Positions 1 through 7,839 of a stretch of DNA of 51,204 nt are shown piece after piece. The stretch's first letter is position 1; the number at the start of each line of letters is the position of its first letter. The stretch is from Nitrososphaerota archaeon (GTDB lineage: Archaea > Thermoproteota > Nitrososphaeria > Nitrososphaerales > Gagatemarchaeaceae). The translations under genes were made by a program, and so were the position numbers. The DNA lies in NCBI GenBank assembly GCA_027886905.1, contig JAPCJO010000009.1, positions 1-51,204 of the forward strand. Direction: 5' to 3'. The notes beneath the pieces are model-generated. The model saw nothing but the letters and a program-made list of their open reading frames with translations. It was not told where the DNA came from and searched no databases.

Positions 1-2
1 TC

Positions 3-458
3 AAGGGCAACCTGATCGTCGGGAACAACGTCAGGTGGACATGGCCGCTCCAGCAGGGGAAGAGCGGCGAGATAATGCAGGTCATGGCGGGCTTCAAGGG
101 CCTGGAACAGGACGAGATCGCCACCGTGAGGAAGCTCTTCAACAAGCTCCCCTTCACCTGGGTAGAGGGCGGGACGGAGGGGAAGGACTACTTCGCCTTT
201 CTGGACATCCCGATCCTGACGTTCCACGAGTGCGTCAGGTTCATCGAGACCAACTTGGGGGCGGTGAGGAGCAAGCTCGAGATGTCCATCCTCGACTCGG
301 CGAAGACGCAATACATGAGCGTCCCAGACGAGATGTTCGACAAGAGGCTCGGCTGGAGGCTCTTCGGGGTCGACGAGGTGGCCAAGGCGTCCGCGCCGGC
401 GGGCGAGCCGCGCGAGTCGAGACAGGTGACCGAAGGCGAGCGGGAACCGACGCCATGA
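3..458 (+). CDS. HTH-type regulator, C-terminal part (cut by window edge)
   Basis: The open frame runs in from the window edge and ends at a TGA at 456-458, so only about 151 C-terminal residues are visible. They match the C-terminal third of the regulator at 36805-37896: the shared landmarks are W-T near the start of the block, then L-F-N-x-x-P-F-T-W-x-E-G-G, then a stretch ending S-x-x-D-x-x-x-T near a P-x-E-x-F-D. The full protein is therefore probably a paralogous DNA-binding regulator with N-terminal helix-turn-helix domains lying outside the window. The tail after residue 110 or so is low-complexity and charged. Its stop codon overlaps the ATG of the UbiA gene (ATGA), so the two are translationally coupled. 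The function of the conserved C-terminal domain is unknown. Confidence 0.75.
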   Translation, partial: KGNLIVGNNVRWTWPLQQGKSGEIMQVMAGFKGLEQDEIATVRKLFNKLPFTWVEGGTEGKDYFAFLDIPILTFHECVRFIETNLGAVRSKLEMSILDSAKTQYMSVPDEMFDKRLGWRLFGVDEVAKASAPAGEPRESRQVTEGEREPTP

Positions 459-1321
459 GGCCCCTGAGCGTGGTCTATAGGGAGCTCGTCCTCGGCGGGC
501 ACCTGCTGGCGCTCGGGACCGCGAGCATGGCAGGCGCCGCGGCGTACCTCTTCGGCAGGAGCCCCACCCTTGTGCTTCTCGTGATGGCGTACCTCTTCTC
601 CTTCGGCGCGTACATGATGAACCGGAGCGCCGAGATGGATCAGGACCTCGCCTCGCATCCGGAGCGGACCAACTATCTCGCGACGCGGAGGAGAATCCTC
701 CCCGGAGTGGTCGCCGCGTCATTCCTGATAGGGTACGCGCTGGCTGCGACCGTGAGCCTGATATTCTTCGTGGCGCTCCTCGTCCCCTTGGCGCTGAGCC
801 TTCTCTACAGCGTGGGGTCGAAGCGCCTCATAGGCCTGATAGGGACGAGCAAGCTGAAGCAGAGGCTGCTCCTCAAGAACGTCTCCATCGCCTTCGGGTG
901 GTCGCTCATACCAATCCTTGTGGGGCTCTACTTCGGGGGGTTCAACCTGCCGCTGCTGCTACTCGCGCCGTTCATCTTCCTGAGGCTCATGACGAACACC
1001 ATAATCTTCGACATAAGGGACACCGAAGGCGACCGCGAGAACGCCGTGAGGACCCTTCCGACCGAGTTGGGCGTGTCCAAGTCGTTCAGCGTGGTCGGCG
1101 CCATCGACGCCCTTTCGGCAGCCTACCTCGTCGCCCTCCTGGCGAGCGGGCTCGTCCCGCTGTACGCGTCCACCCTGCTCATCCTCCCCCTGTACTCGGC
1201 GGTGTACAGGGGGTTCGCCATGCAAAGCAACGCCAACCTGAGCTTTATCTGCGACGTCGTCGCAGATGCTGAGTACGTGCTCTGGGGGCCTTTGATCTAC
1301 CTTGGCAAGATATTCATCTAA
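455..1321 (+). CDS. UbiA-family prenyltransferase
   Basis: This 288-aa integral membrane protein has about eight hydrophobic helices. UbiA enzymes transfer a polyprenyl chain from its diphosphate to an acceptor, using two Asp-rich motifs. The second motif is clear here (DIRDTEGDRENAVRTLP, about residue 185). The first is altered: the usual NDxxDxxxD is replaced by NRSAEMDQD, which keeps the N and the two later acidic residues. The frame is open further upstream, but the ATG at 455 is chosen because it overlaps the preceding stop and gives the family's usual length. A polyprenyl diphosphate synthase follows directly, so substrate supply and transfer are probably encoded together. The acceptor could be a quinone head group or an archaeal lipid precursor; the sequence does not decide this. 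Confidence 0.85.
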   Translation: MRPLSVVYRELVLGGHLLALGTASMAGAAAYLFGRSPTLVLLVMAYLFSFGAYMMNRSAEMDQDLASHPERTNYLATRRRILPGVVAASFLIGYALAATVSLIFFVALLVPLALSLLYSVGSKRLIGLIGTSKLKQRLLLKNVSIAFGWSLIPILVGLYFGGFNLPLLLLAPFIFLRLMTNTIIFDIRDTEGDRENAVRTLPTELGVSKSFSVVGAIDALSAAYLVALLASGLVPLYASTLLILPLYSAVYRGFAMQSNANLSFICDVVADAEYVLWGPLIYLGKIFI

Positions 1322-1331
1322 CAGCGACGAG

Positions 1332-2345
1332 GTGGAGAGCAGCGAGGCCGTACAGGCCCCTGCCCCGAACCCGCTCCTTGCCAGATACAGGCAGGAGGTG
1401 GAGAAGCGACTCTCCGAGATATACAGCACAGACGGATGGATATCCGCGGCCGCGAACGAGGCACTACGCGCGGGGGGCAAGAGGCTCCGTCCGATTCTCG
1501 CCATCCTCACATGCGAGGCGATATGCGGCAACCCGGAGCCGGCGTTCCCCGTGGCCATGGCCTACGAACTCGCGCACTCGGCCTCGCTCATCCAGGACGA
1601 CATAATCGACGAGTCTCCGGTGCGGCACGCGAACCCCACCGCCTACAAGAGGTACGGGCTGGCGCGAGCGATCATGCTCTCGGACAGCATGATCTTCGAG
1701 ATATTCACGCTCATGGCGCGGTACAAGGACTCGGAGCTCCCGAAGGAGGGGCTGGTCAGGCTCCTCGAGCTCCTGGGGCGCGCAGCGAGCCTTGCGGCGG
1801 AGGGCGAGATGACCGAGGTGGCGCTCTCCAGGAGGGGAGACGTAAAGACAGAGGAATACACCAAGGTGATAGGGATGAAGACCGGCGCCCTCTTCGCCGC
1901 GAGCGCAGCCTCGGGCGCGGTCGTCGCCAGGGGCGACAGGGCGCTCATCGACAAGATGTACGAGTTCGGGCTCTCACTCGGGATGGCGTTCCAGATAGGC
2001 GACGACATCCTCGACATGACGGGGAACACCGAGAGCACGGGGAAGCCCCTGTTCAAGGACATGGAGAACAACGCAGGGAACGTGGTCCTCCTCCACGCCC
2101 TCTCGAACGCGGACATTGTCCAGAGGAACACGATCAACGCCTTTCTCTTCAAGAAGTGGTTTACGTCGCTCGAGGCAGAGAAGCTCCTGGGCATCCTCAA
2201 GCAGCTGGGCTCCTTCGAATACGCGGCGGCCCTGCTCAGCTCGAAGACCAGCTACTGCAGGAGCATCCTCCATTCCCTCCCGCCTTCCCATGCTAGAAAC
2301 GCCCTCGAAGAGCTGACCCGGACGGTAGAGGTAAGGAAGGAGTAG
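1332..2345 (+). CDS. Polyprenyl (geranylgeranyl-type) diphosphate synthase
   Basis: This is a cytosolic trans-prenyltransferase that condenses isopentenyl diphosphate with an allylic diphosphate. It has the family landmarks in order: GGKRLRP, the first Asp-rich motif DDIID preceded by Q, a K-T pair (MKTGALF), and the second Asp-rich motif GDDILD. At about 337 aa it has the usual length. The start is uncertain: the GTG at 1332 lies 10 nt after the UbiA stop, while a TTG at 1302 would overlap the UbiA gene by 20 nt. Product chain length cannot be read with certainty; the residues before the first motif (A-S-L-I-Q) are small, compatible with a C20 or longer product. It is probably co-transcribed with UbiA and the following KaiC-like gene. 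Confidence 0.9.
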   Translation: MESSEAVQAPAPNPLLARYRQEVEKRLSEIYSTDGWISAAANEALRAGGKRLRPILAILTCEAICGNPEPAFPVAMAYELAHSASLIQDDIIDESPVRHANPTAYKRYGLARAIMLSDSMIFEIFTLMARYKDSELPKEGLVRLLELLGRAASLAAEGEMTEVALSRRGDVKTEEYTKVIGMKTGALFAASAASGAVVARGDRALIDKMYEFGLSLGMAFQIGDDILDMTGNTESTGKPLFKDMENNAGNVVLLHALSNADIVQRNTINAFLFKKWFTSLEAEKLLGILKQLGSFEYAAALLSSKTSYCRSILHSLPPSHARNALEELTRTVEVRKE

Positions 2346-2352
2346 AGAACTC

Positions 2353-3075
2353 ATGCCCGAGCATCAAGCTGAAATAGTATCGCCGGCAACGGGAGCGAAA
2401 CCAATGAGCAGCGCCGACAGGATACCCACAGGCATTGACGGCCTCGACGCCATGATAGAGGGAGGCTTGATTCGGGGCGACATGCATCTGCTGGCTGGGG
2501 CTCCAGGGACCGGAAAGACGATACTCGCCTCCACGTTCGCGTACAACGCGGTCACCTTGCAGAAGGAGAGGGTGATTTACGCGAGCTTCGAGGAATCCGC
2601 GGAGTACCTGCAGAGGAACATGAAGAAGCTGGGGATTGACCTCTCGGCTGCGGAGAAGGCAGGCAACCTAAGGGTCATAGACCTGGACGCTCTCAAGGGG
2701 AAGGAGCTCGAGAGCAACATTCAGCTGCTCATCTCGGCCGTGAAGGAGACGAAGAGCACGATACTCGTCATCGACTCTCTCACCGCGCTGCTCCTCGCCA
2801 CAGAGTCCAAGTTCGAGCTCAGGGCGTTCATGAAGACCGTCTACAAGACCCTCAAGAACCAGGGCGTGACGACCCTGATGACCATCAGCCAGACCCCGGG
2901 CATGGGCTTCGGTATAGAGGGGTTCGTCGCAGACTCGGTGATGCTTCTTGAGAATGTCGTGGAAAAGGACCAGTTCAAGACTCGCCTGATGATCCTCAAG
3001 ATGAGGGGCACGGAGCACAGCAAACGCTTCCACACCGTGTCGTTTGCGCCGAAGATGTCGGTCTCCAAGTACTAG
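2353..3075 (+). CDS. KaiC-like RecA-superfamily ATPase
   Basis: This 240-aa single-domain protein has an intact Walker A (GAPGTGKT, residues 49-56), the paired catalytic glutamates typical of KaiC proteins (SFEES, residues 80-81) and a Walker B (ILVID, about residues 137-141). It also has the family's N-terminal T-G-I-D-G-L-D-x-M-x-x-G-G-L signature. Such proteins are ATP-dependent signalling switches in archaea; the archaellum protein ArlH is a known example. It starts 7 nt after the prenyl synthase, so it sits at the end of that operon. An internal ATG at 2404 is an alternative start that still keeps the signature. Its partner is unknown. Confidence 0.88.
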   Translation: MPEHQAEIVSPATGAKPMSSADRIPTGIDGLDAMIEGGLIRGDMHLLAGAPGTGKTILASTFAYNAVTLQKERVIYASFEESAEYLQRNMKKLGIDLSAAEKAGNLRVIDLDALKGKELESNIQLLISAVKETKSTILVIDSLTALLLATESKFELRAFMKTVYKTLKNQGVTTLMTISQTPGMGFGIEGFVADSVMLLENVVEKDQFKTRLMILKMRGTEHSKRFHTVSFAPKMSVSKY

Positions 3076-3157
3076 GCCGAGACGCCTCGCGCGCAGGCCT
3101 AGCCTCGTTCGCGGCCGCGGCACGAAACCCAGCCGATTGGATTTCTGCTCCACTCGC

Positions 3158-3192
3158 TTTATAGCCTTAAGTTTAAGAAACTTGTAAGTTTC
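3158..3192 (+). promoter_or_regulatory. TATA-like box with palindrome over the predicted start of transcription
   Basis: A TATA-like TTTATAG lies at 3158-3164. A perfect 7-2-7 palindrome, GAAACTTGTAAGTTTC, occupies 3177-3192, where transcription would be expected to begin. It is an operator candidate for the 7-TM gene that follows. The binding protein is unknown. Confidence 0.45.
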
Positions 3193-3301
3193 AAAGAAAA
3201 AGCGCGAAAACATTGGCTCTAGACCGCACTTCGATGAGGATGTTGGGGTTTCCCTTGAGCTTGTCTAGCGTAGCTTTTGACCTGGGGAGGGTTCGTTCGC
3301 C

Positions 3302-4702
3302 CTGAACCTGCTAGCGGCGGCCGCCGTCACCCCTGATATCTTCCCCTACCTGCTCTATCCTCTCGTCCACATAATCACCCTCGAGATCACTGGGCTCTCG
3401 GCCTACTACATCTACAGGCAGAAGATAACCGCATACCAGTACACGAAGGGGTTGCTCCTCGCCGTCCACGTCCTCTTCATGGGAGTCGTCGTCTTCGAGT
3501 TCCTGCGCACGGCCTTCCTCTCGCTCAATTTCATCACTACGTACACGATAGGCGGGACGACGCTCATCCTCGCTGATGTGGTACTGCTCACGCTCCTGGC
3601 TGTCACTGTATACATTGTGCCTTCAGGCATCGGAAACAGGACGGTGATCAGGCTCCTCGCAGAGAAGAAAGGTCTGCTGGCGCTCTTTGGAGCGTATACC
3701 GCCTTCATCGTCTACGCCGGTGCGTATCTCATCGTCGAGGAGCCGTTCACAAGCAAGACGGTGTCGAGCGTCACCAGCGCTGCCGTGCCGATCACCGTGT
3801 TCACGAACTACTACCTCGTCCTGCTCCTTGTGGTACTCGCCGTCTTCATACTCTTCCCGTCGTCCTTGCTCGTGCTCGCCGCCAGGAAGGTCAAGGACCC
3901 TTCCGTAGGCAGAGTCCTGAACATCCTGCCGGTGATCTGGAGCGGAATCGGCGTCGACCTGCTCTTCTTCAACGGGTACCTGCTTTCCTCCAACTTCGAC
4001 GCCACTCCGTTCGGGTACCTGATCGCCTCGGTGGCCTTCGGCGTGAGCGCGCTCGTCTTCAGGAGGGCATCCCTCCTCACGGCCTTCTTCGAGCCGGTCA
4101 GGCCGACCGGGAAGACCACCGCCGAGTTCCCGTTCACCGAACGCCTCGGAGTGCCCGCGACCTTCCTGCCCGGGAGGTCGCTGCTCCTGGAGACCGACCC
4201 CTCGGTCCCGTACGAGCAGGCCGTGACCGACTACGCACGCCAGTCGATCTCGAACACCCACACGGTCTACGTGTTCACGGCAAAGGGGAGCCCCGTATTC
4301 AACGCCCTCCAGAAGACGCCGGGAGTGAGGTTCTACATCATGTCCGCGAAGGTCTCGTACCCCAAGCCGGAGGAGAACGAGCCGTCGCAGATACTCATCC
4401 CCAGCAATGACCAGGCCGTCATTCTCGACCTCATAGACAAGACAGTGGCCGCAGCCACCGCCCCCGCACAGGTCGCGATAGTCTTCGACAGCATCTCCGA
4501 CATGGTCCTGTCGGCAGGGTTCGAGGCGACGTACAAGTTCATGAAGCAAGTGAACGAGACCACGGGGAACGGGAGGACGTCCGCCCTGTTCCTCATGACG
4601 CTCGGCGCGCACGACGAGAAGGTGGTGAGCTTCGTCAGGAGCCTCTTCCCCACCCAGCTCGTCGACGACGCCAGCGGGCTGAGGGTGACGCGCTCCCAGT
4701 AA
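3302..4702 (+). CDS. 7-TM membrane protein with C-terminal P-loop-less RecA/KaiC-like domain
   Basis: About seven hydrophobic helices (roughly residues 8-265) are followed by a soluble domain of about 180 aa. That domain is clearly homologous to the whole protein at 34496-35029: both have LLExDPSVxYExAV, F-T-x-K-G-S-P-V, a Y-P-K-P turn, a Walker B-like FDS/FDN and A-G-F-x-x-x-Y-K-F. Neither has a Walker A loop. This resembles archaeal degenerate RecA-fold domains of the DUF7504/DUF835 kind. The start is unusual: the frame is open back to a stop at 3278-3280 and encodes a convincing first helix, yet has no ATG, GTG or TTG before the TTG at 3452. A CTG at 3302 preceded by GGGGAGGG is the best candidate, unless a frameshift joins it to a short ATG frame at 3234-3305. 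I infer a membrane sensor. Confidence 0.75.
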   Translation: MNLLAAAAVTPDIFPYLLYPLVHIITLEITGLSAYYIYRQKITAYQYTKGLLLAVHVLFMGVVVFEFLRTAFLSLNFITTYTIGGTTLILADVVLLTLLAVTVYIVPSGIGNRTVIRLLAEKKGLLALFGAYTAFIVYAGAYLIVEEPFTSKTVSSVTSAAVPITVFTNYYLVLLLVVLAVFILFPSSLLVLAARKVKDPSVGRVLNILPVIWSGIGVDLLFFNGYLLSSNFDATPFGYLIASVAFGVSALVFRRASLLTAFFEPVRPTGKTTAEFPFTERLGVPATFLPGRSLLLETDPSVPYEQAVTDYARQSISNTHTVYVFTAKGSPVFNALQKTPGVRFYIMSAKVSYPKPEENEPSQILIPSNDQAVILDLIDKTVAAATAPAQVAIVFDSISDMVLSAGFEATYKFMKQVNETTGNGRTSALFLMTLGAHDEKVVSFVRSLFPTQLVDDASGLRVTRSQ

Positions 4703-4735
4703 AGGCCCAGCCGCACGCAAGGATTCGTCCGCAGC

Positions 4736-4743
4736 ATATATAT
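4736..4743 (+). promoter_or_regulatory. TATA box of the 4769 gene
   Basis: ATATATAT is centred about 29 nt upstream of the ATG at 4769, the spacing expected for an archaeal leaderless or near-leaderless transcript. Confidence 0.6.
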
Positions 4744-4768
4744 CTCAGGCCGGCAAGTCCGCCAGCCA

Positions 4769-5077
4769 ATGCCGACCATCGCCGTCCCCGACTTGTCGAC
4801 TGCCTTCATCGTGGCGGCCGTAGTACCCCTTGTCCTAGGTTTCCTCGTCGGGACCGTGATAAAACAGGCCCTCAAGGTAGGCGCAGTGATTGCGATAATC
4901 GTCCTCCTCCTCATCTTCGTCGGGGTCCTCACCCCCTCGCAGGTCATTCAACCGATCCTCAGCACCTTCAAAGGCTCAGGCCCGCAGGTGCTGACGGAGG
5001 CCAAACGGGTGTCGAGCTACTTACCCTACTCCTCGATAACTTTCCTGATAGGGCTGGCGGTCGGCTTTTACAAGTAG
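4769..5077 (+). CDS. Small membrane protein, FUN14-like
   Basis: This 102-aa protein has three hydrophobic segments (about residues 10-27, 33-53 and 85-101). The pattern G-F-L-V-G-x-x-x-K-x-x-x-K followed by a long hydrophobic helix recalls archaeal FUN14-family proteins, which are short membrane proteins of unknown function. The assignment is tentative. The gene has its own TATA box and meets the next gene tail to tail, with 2 nt between the stops. Confidence 0.7.
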   Translation: MPTIAVPDLSTAFIVAAVVPLVLGFLVGTVIKQALKVGAVIAIIVLLLIFVGVLTPSQVIQPILSTFKGSGPQVLTEAKRVSSYLPYSSITFLIGLAVGFYK

Positions 5078-5079
5078 TC

Positions 5080-5343
5080 CTAGAGGAGCCATTCCTTCGG
5101 CGGGCCTTGCCCGCCTGCGCAGTGCACCTCGCCCGTCACCCTTCGGAGGAACGACGGGCACAAGAAACAGACGAGAAAACCGACCTCCTGATTGATGACG
5201 GGGCAGTCCACGCTCTCCTTTTTCATCCTGGCGATGGCCTTGGCGCCGGCGACTCCCTTGAGCTGAGCTGAGACCTCCTTCGGAATCCGCTTCTGCTTGG
5301 CAGCATCGCGGACCTTCACCACGAACTTGTAGTCGACGGACAA
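5080..5343 (-). CDS. Small cysteine-containing protein, possible zinc binder
   Basis: This is an 87-aa soluble protein not assigned to a named family. The N-terminal half is basic and helical. The C-terminal half holds four cysteines in the pattern C-P-V, then C-x-x-C (VCFLCPSF), then V-H-C-A-G-G, with a nearby histidine. This arrangement suggests a small zinc site or cofactor-binding knuckle. It faces the FUN14-like gene with a 2-nt gap between stops. No operon partner is evident. Confidence 0.6.
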   Translation of the reverse strand: MSVDYKFVVKVRDAAKQKRIPKEVSAQLKGVAGAKAIARMKKESVDCPVINQEVGFLVCFLCPSFLRRVTGEVHCAGGQGPPKEWLL

Positions 5344-5451
5344 GCGCCTCTAGCATGGTCGGCAGGCGGATAAAAGCATGAGCATCGAATCGGTCGGCGC
5401 GATCGCAGAGTTGCGCCGAATTCACGAGAAGGCGCCTCGCATCTGTGAAGT

Positions 5452-5715
5452 TCATTTATCGCGCTTGCCCAGGAAGAACAAGGGCAGAAAGATTGCCAGA
5501 TCCGCAACCAGGGTGGCGAGGAGGAAGCCCCCGAACGACAGCACGAGGTTGCCACCCGTCGGCATGGTCATGAACGGCATCTGCGCGGCGATCGTCTGCT
5601 GAGTCGCGGGAGAGACTTGGTTCTCGAAGGTGACGGTTATCAGAAGGGCGGCGACCATCATGGAAGTTATGATGACCGGCGGTATGAGGGCGGCGACGAG
5701 CCTCGTCTTTCCCAC
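5452..5715 (-). CDS. Small two-helix membrane protein, unknown function
   Basis: This 87-aa protein has one N-terminal transmembrane helix (about residues 7-28), a roughly 25-residue polar loop and a second helix (about residues 57-80) ending in a basic tail (GKRDK). No family was recognised. A TATA-like ATATAT at 5745-5750 lies about 30 nt upstream of the ATG, supporting independent, nearly leaderless expression. It lies between a small cysteine protein and the KaiC pair, so a role in that signalling block is possible but unproven. Confidence 0.6.
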   Translation of the reverse strand: MGKTRLVAALIPPVIITSMMVAALLITVTFENQVSPATQQTIAAQMPFMTMPTGGNLVLSFGGFLLATLVADLAIFLPLFFLGKRDK

Positions 5716-5787
5716 GCTTCCTTTCGGTCTTGCGTCGTGCGGAGATATATCAGTCTACGGCAAGAGGTCGTCTCGACGGAGAGACGC

Positions 5788-6495
5788 TCAGCGGCCTATC
5801 GTGAAGGCGATCCACTTTGGAGAGAGCGGGGTCGCGGCGAGCCTGCTAACCATCATGAACCTACCAGTCTCCGAGAACTTCATCCTGATCGTCCCGTCGG
5901 TGGCGTACTCCACTGACTTGACCGTCTTCTCGTCGTGGACCCCCTCCTCCAGGAGCACCAACCCGGTCACCCCTCTGGTCTGAAGCTTGGTGTGGACGGT
6001 GTCCAAGAGCCGGAGCGCCCTCTCAGCTCCCCCGTAGTTTATGACGTCCGTGAACGAGTCTATGACGATCCTAGAGTCGTCCTCCGGCTGGACGCCCGCA
6101 TCGTCGATGATGGACGTTATCCCCACCGAGACGTCGGTGAGGGAGGTCAGGCTGGCCGAGTACTTCGACTTGGACTTGCCCGACTTCCATGAGTAGCAGT
6201 CCAACAGGTGCATATGCTCCTCGATGCCCTTGTCCCAGCTGAAGAGCTGCATCGTCTCGAGGATTCTGTCCTCCCCCTCGCTCGTCGCGACGAGGAATGC
6301 CTCCTTCTTCTCCTGTATCCCGGCATAAAGGAAGCGCTTGCTGAGGATGCTCTTCCCGGCTCCCGGCGGGCCGAGGACGAGGCAGAGCGAGCCCACGGGG
6401 ATTCCCCCGAGCATCATCAGGTCCATGTCTGGGACCCCGATTGGCAGGCGTTTCATCCACTTCACCAGTTGGTATCCAGTCGTTGTCAAAAGCAC
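5788..6495 (-). CDS. KaiC-like ATPase (downstream member of an overlapping pair)
   Basis: This is a 235-aa RecA-superfamily domain. Walker A is intact (GPPGAGKS, residues 42-49), and Walker B is RIVIDS followed by F-T-D. In place of paired glutamates after the second strand it reads SEGE, so catalysis may be altered. The frame stays open upstream into the neighbouring gene, but the GTG at 6495 is the sensible start: it overlaps the last base of the preceding stop (TAGTG) and gives the family's single-domain length. It is therefore translationally coupled to the KaiC gene at 6495-7229, and the two products may form a heteromer. Confidence 0.82.
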   Translation of the reverse strand: MLLTTTGYQLVKWMKRLPIGVPDMDLMMLGGIPVGSLCLVLGPPGAGKSILSKRFLYAGIQEKKEAFLVATSEGEDRILETMQLFSWDKGIEEHMHLLDCYSWKSGKSKSKYSASLTSLTDVSVGITSIIDDAGVQPEDDSRIVIDSFTDVINYGGAERALRLLDTVHTKLQTRGVTGLVLLEEGVHDEKTVKSVEYATDGTIRMKFSETGRFMMVSRLAATPLSPKWIAFTIGR

Positions 6496-7229
6496 TAGAA
6501 AATCTGTTCGGTCGGGAAGACTTCTATGCCGTGCTCGGTGATGCGATAGGGATGGGGCTGAGTGTCGTGAGCCACCCCCCGCATCTTCTCGACGCTGAAG
6601 ACCCGAGTGAAGGTCGAGCCGGCGAGGATCTTCGACATGACGATGACCCCCTGTGTCAGGAACTCCTCGAAGACGTGGGGGCGCTGGAGCTGGGCGTCGT
6701 TGAGCTCGTCGACGAATATGGTCGTGCACTTCGTCTTGTTGGCCGCCGCTATCAGGTCTAGGAACGCTATGCGTCTTGTGTATTCGTCGCTGAAGTGGAC
6801 GATGAGCGTCGAGATCGGGTCGACCACCAGGCGGGACGCGCCGGTCTTCTTCACGGCCTCGGTCAGGGAGGAGATCATCGTCGAGAGCGCGAACTCGTGC
6901 CCGCCCACCTCCGCCCCTCCCAACTTTATCTTGGCTGGCAGGAGCCTGATGGGAGAGGCGTCCACGATGGCTATCTTTCCGTCTTTGACCGGTTTCGCCA
7001 GGTCGACGCCCATTTGCTTCGCGTTTGCAAGCAGCCTTTCCGGGTCCTCGTCCATCGACAGGTACACTCCGTTCTCGCCCTCCGCCATGCCTGATTGGAG
7101 GAATTGCAGGCTGAAGATGGTCTTGCCACTCCCAGGTGCCCCGAGCAGGAGGACGGAAGAGCCCCTAGGCACCCCCTTGCCGTCGAGGAGGGAGTCGACG
7201 CCCTTGATACCCAATGTCACGTAGGACAA
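6495..7229 (-). CDS. KaiC-like ATPase (upstream member of the pair)
   Basis: This is a 244-aa RecA-superfamily protein with an N-terminal G-I-K-G-V-D-x-L-L signature, Walker A GAPGSGKT (residues 30-37), an acidic S-M-D-E-D-P patch in the position of the catalytic glutamates, and Walker B SRLVVDP. The C-terminal part has the family's K-M-R-G-x-x-H-D run near the end, as in KaiC proteins that end with a K-M-R-G loop. The start is a TTG at 7229; a GTG at 7220 would remove only three residues. No clear TATA box is seen just upstream, so it may be transcribed from further up, with the membrane gene ending at 7363. Confidence 0.85.
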   Translation of the reverse strand: MSYVTLGIKGVDSLLDGKGVPRGSSVLLLGAPGSGKTIFSLQFLQSGMAEGENGVYLSMDEDPERLLANAKQMGVDLAKPVKDGKIAIVDASPIRLLPAKIKLGGAEVGGHEFALSTMISSLTEAVKKTGASRLVVDPISTLIVHFSDEYTRRIAFLDLIAAANKTKCTTIFVDELNDAQLQRPHVFEEFLTQGVIVMSKILAGSTFTRVFSVEKMRGVAHDTQPHPYRITEHGIEVFPTEQIF

Positions 7230-7362
7230 GGTCTAGCTCGCGCCCTTCGCGACCCGGTTCTTCAGCGACTGTCCCCAAGCATGAGGTTTCTGGACCTCCA
7301 ACTCCGGTATCTCCGCCCCGTCCCCTGTCGCGATGGCGAGCGTCAGCGAACCTCGGGCCGTC

Positions 7363-7800
7363 TCACTCCCCTCCGACCTGCTGCTCTACGGTCATCTCCC
7401 TGCCCCTCTCTACGGAGAAGGGCTCGAGTGCGGCCATCGGCTCGACGTCGTGAATCCCTTTTGCTGCGACCAGGCAGCCCCAAAGCGTGAGAACTGCGCA
7501 GACGCCGGCGGAGGGAACTGGAAAGAGCAGCCCGACGAGTCCCGTCTCGGCGGCCAGCGCACCAGAGGCGCCGAAGAGGAGGGCGACCTGGCCAAGGAAG
7601 GAGCGGCTTCGGTAGGCCGCAAAGATCAGCGCCACGGCCCCGAGCGAGAGCCCGGAAACGGCGACGTAGAGCCACTGGGACGACAGGGCGACGGCCGCGA
7701 CGGTGGTGACCGTGAAGATGAAACCTCCCCCCAGAGGAAGCGCGAAATCCTTGAGCTTCCTGTCCCTGCCTTCGAGCCCCGGGTATAGCTCCGGATACAT
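7363..7800 (-). CDS. Four-helix membrane protein, unknown function
   Basis: This 145-aa protein has about four hydrophobic helices (roughly residues 20-40, 44-62, 68-95 and 98-114). A polar C-terminal tail of about 30 residues is probably cytoplasmic. No family was recognised. It lies 39 nt downstream of the HTH_45 gene and about 130 nt upstream of the KaiC pair in the same orientation, so all four could share a transcript. The 7230-7362 gap holds no visible gene. Confidence 0.6.
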   Translation of the reverse strand: MYPELYPGLEGRDRKLKDFALPLGGGFIFTVTTVAAVALSSQWLYVAVSGLSLGAVALIFAAYRSRSFLGQVALLFGASGALAAETGLVGLLFPVPSAGVCAVLTLWGCLVAAKGIHDVEPMAALEPFSVERGREMTVEQQVGGE

Positions 7801-7839
7801 CGGGCTGATATTGCGCGCCCGAGACTTCTCCGCGAGAGT

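Noticed and set aside
35-1321. 428-aa form of the UbiA protein starting at 35
   Set aside because: The first 140 residues are an Arg-rich out-of-frame reading of the upstream regulator gene. The ATG at 455 gives the family length.
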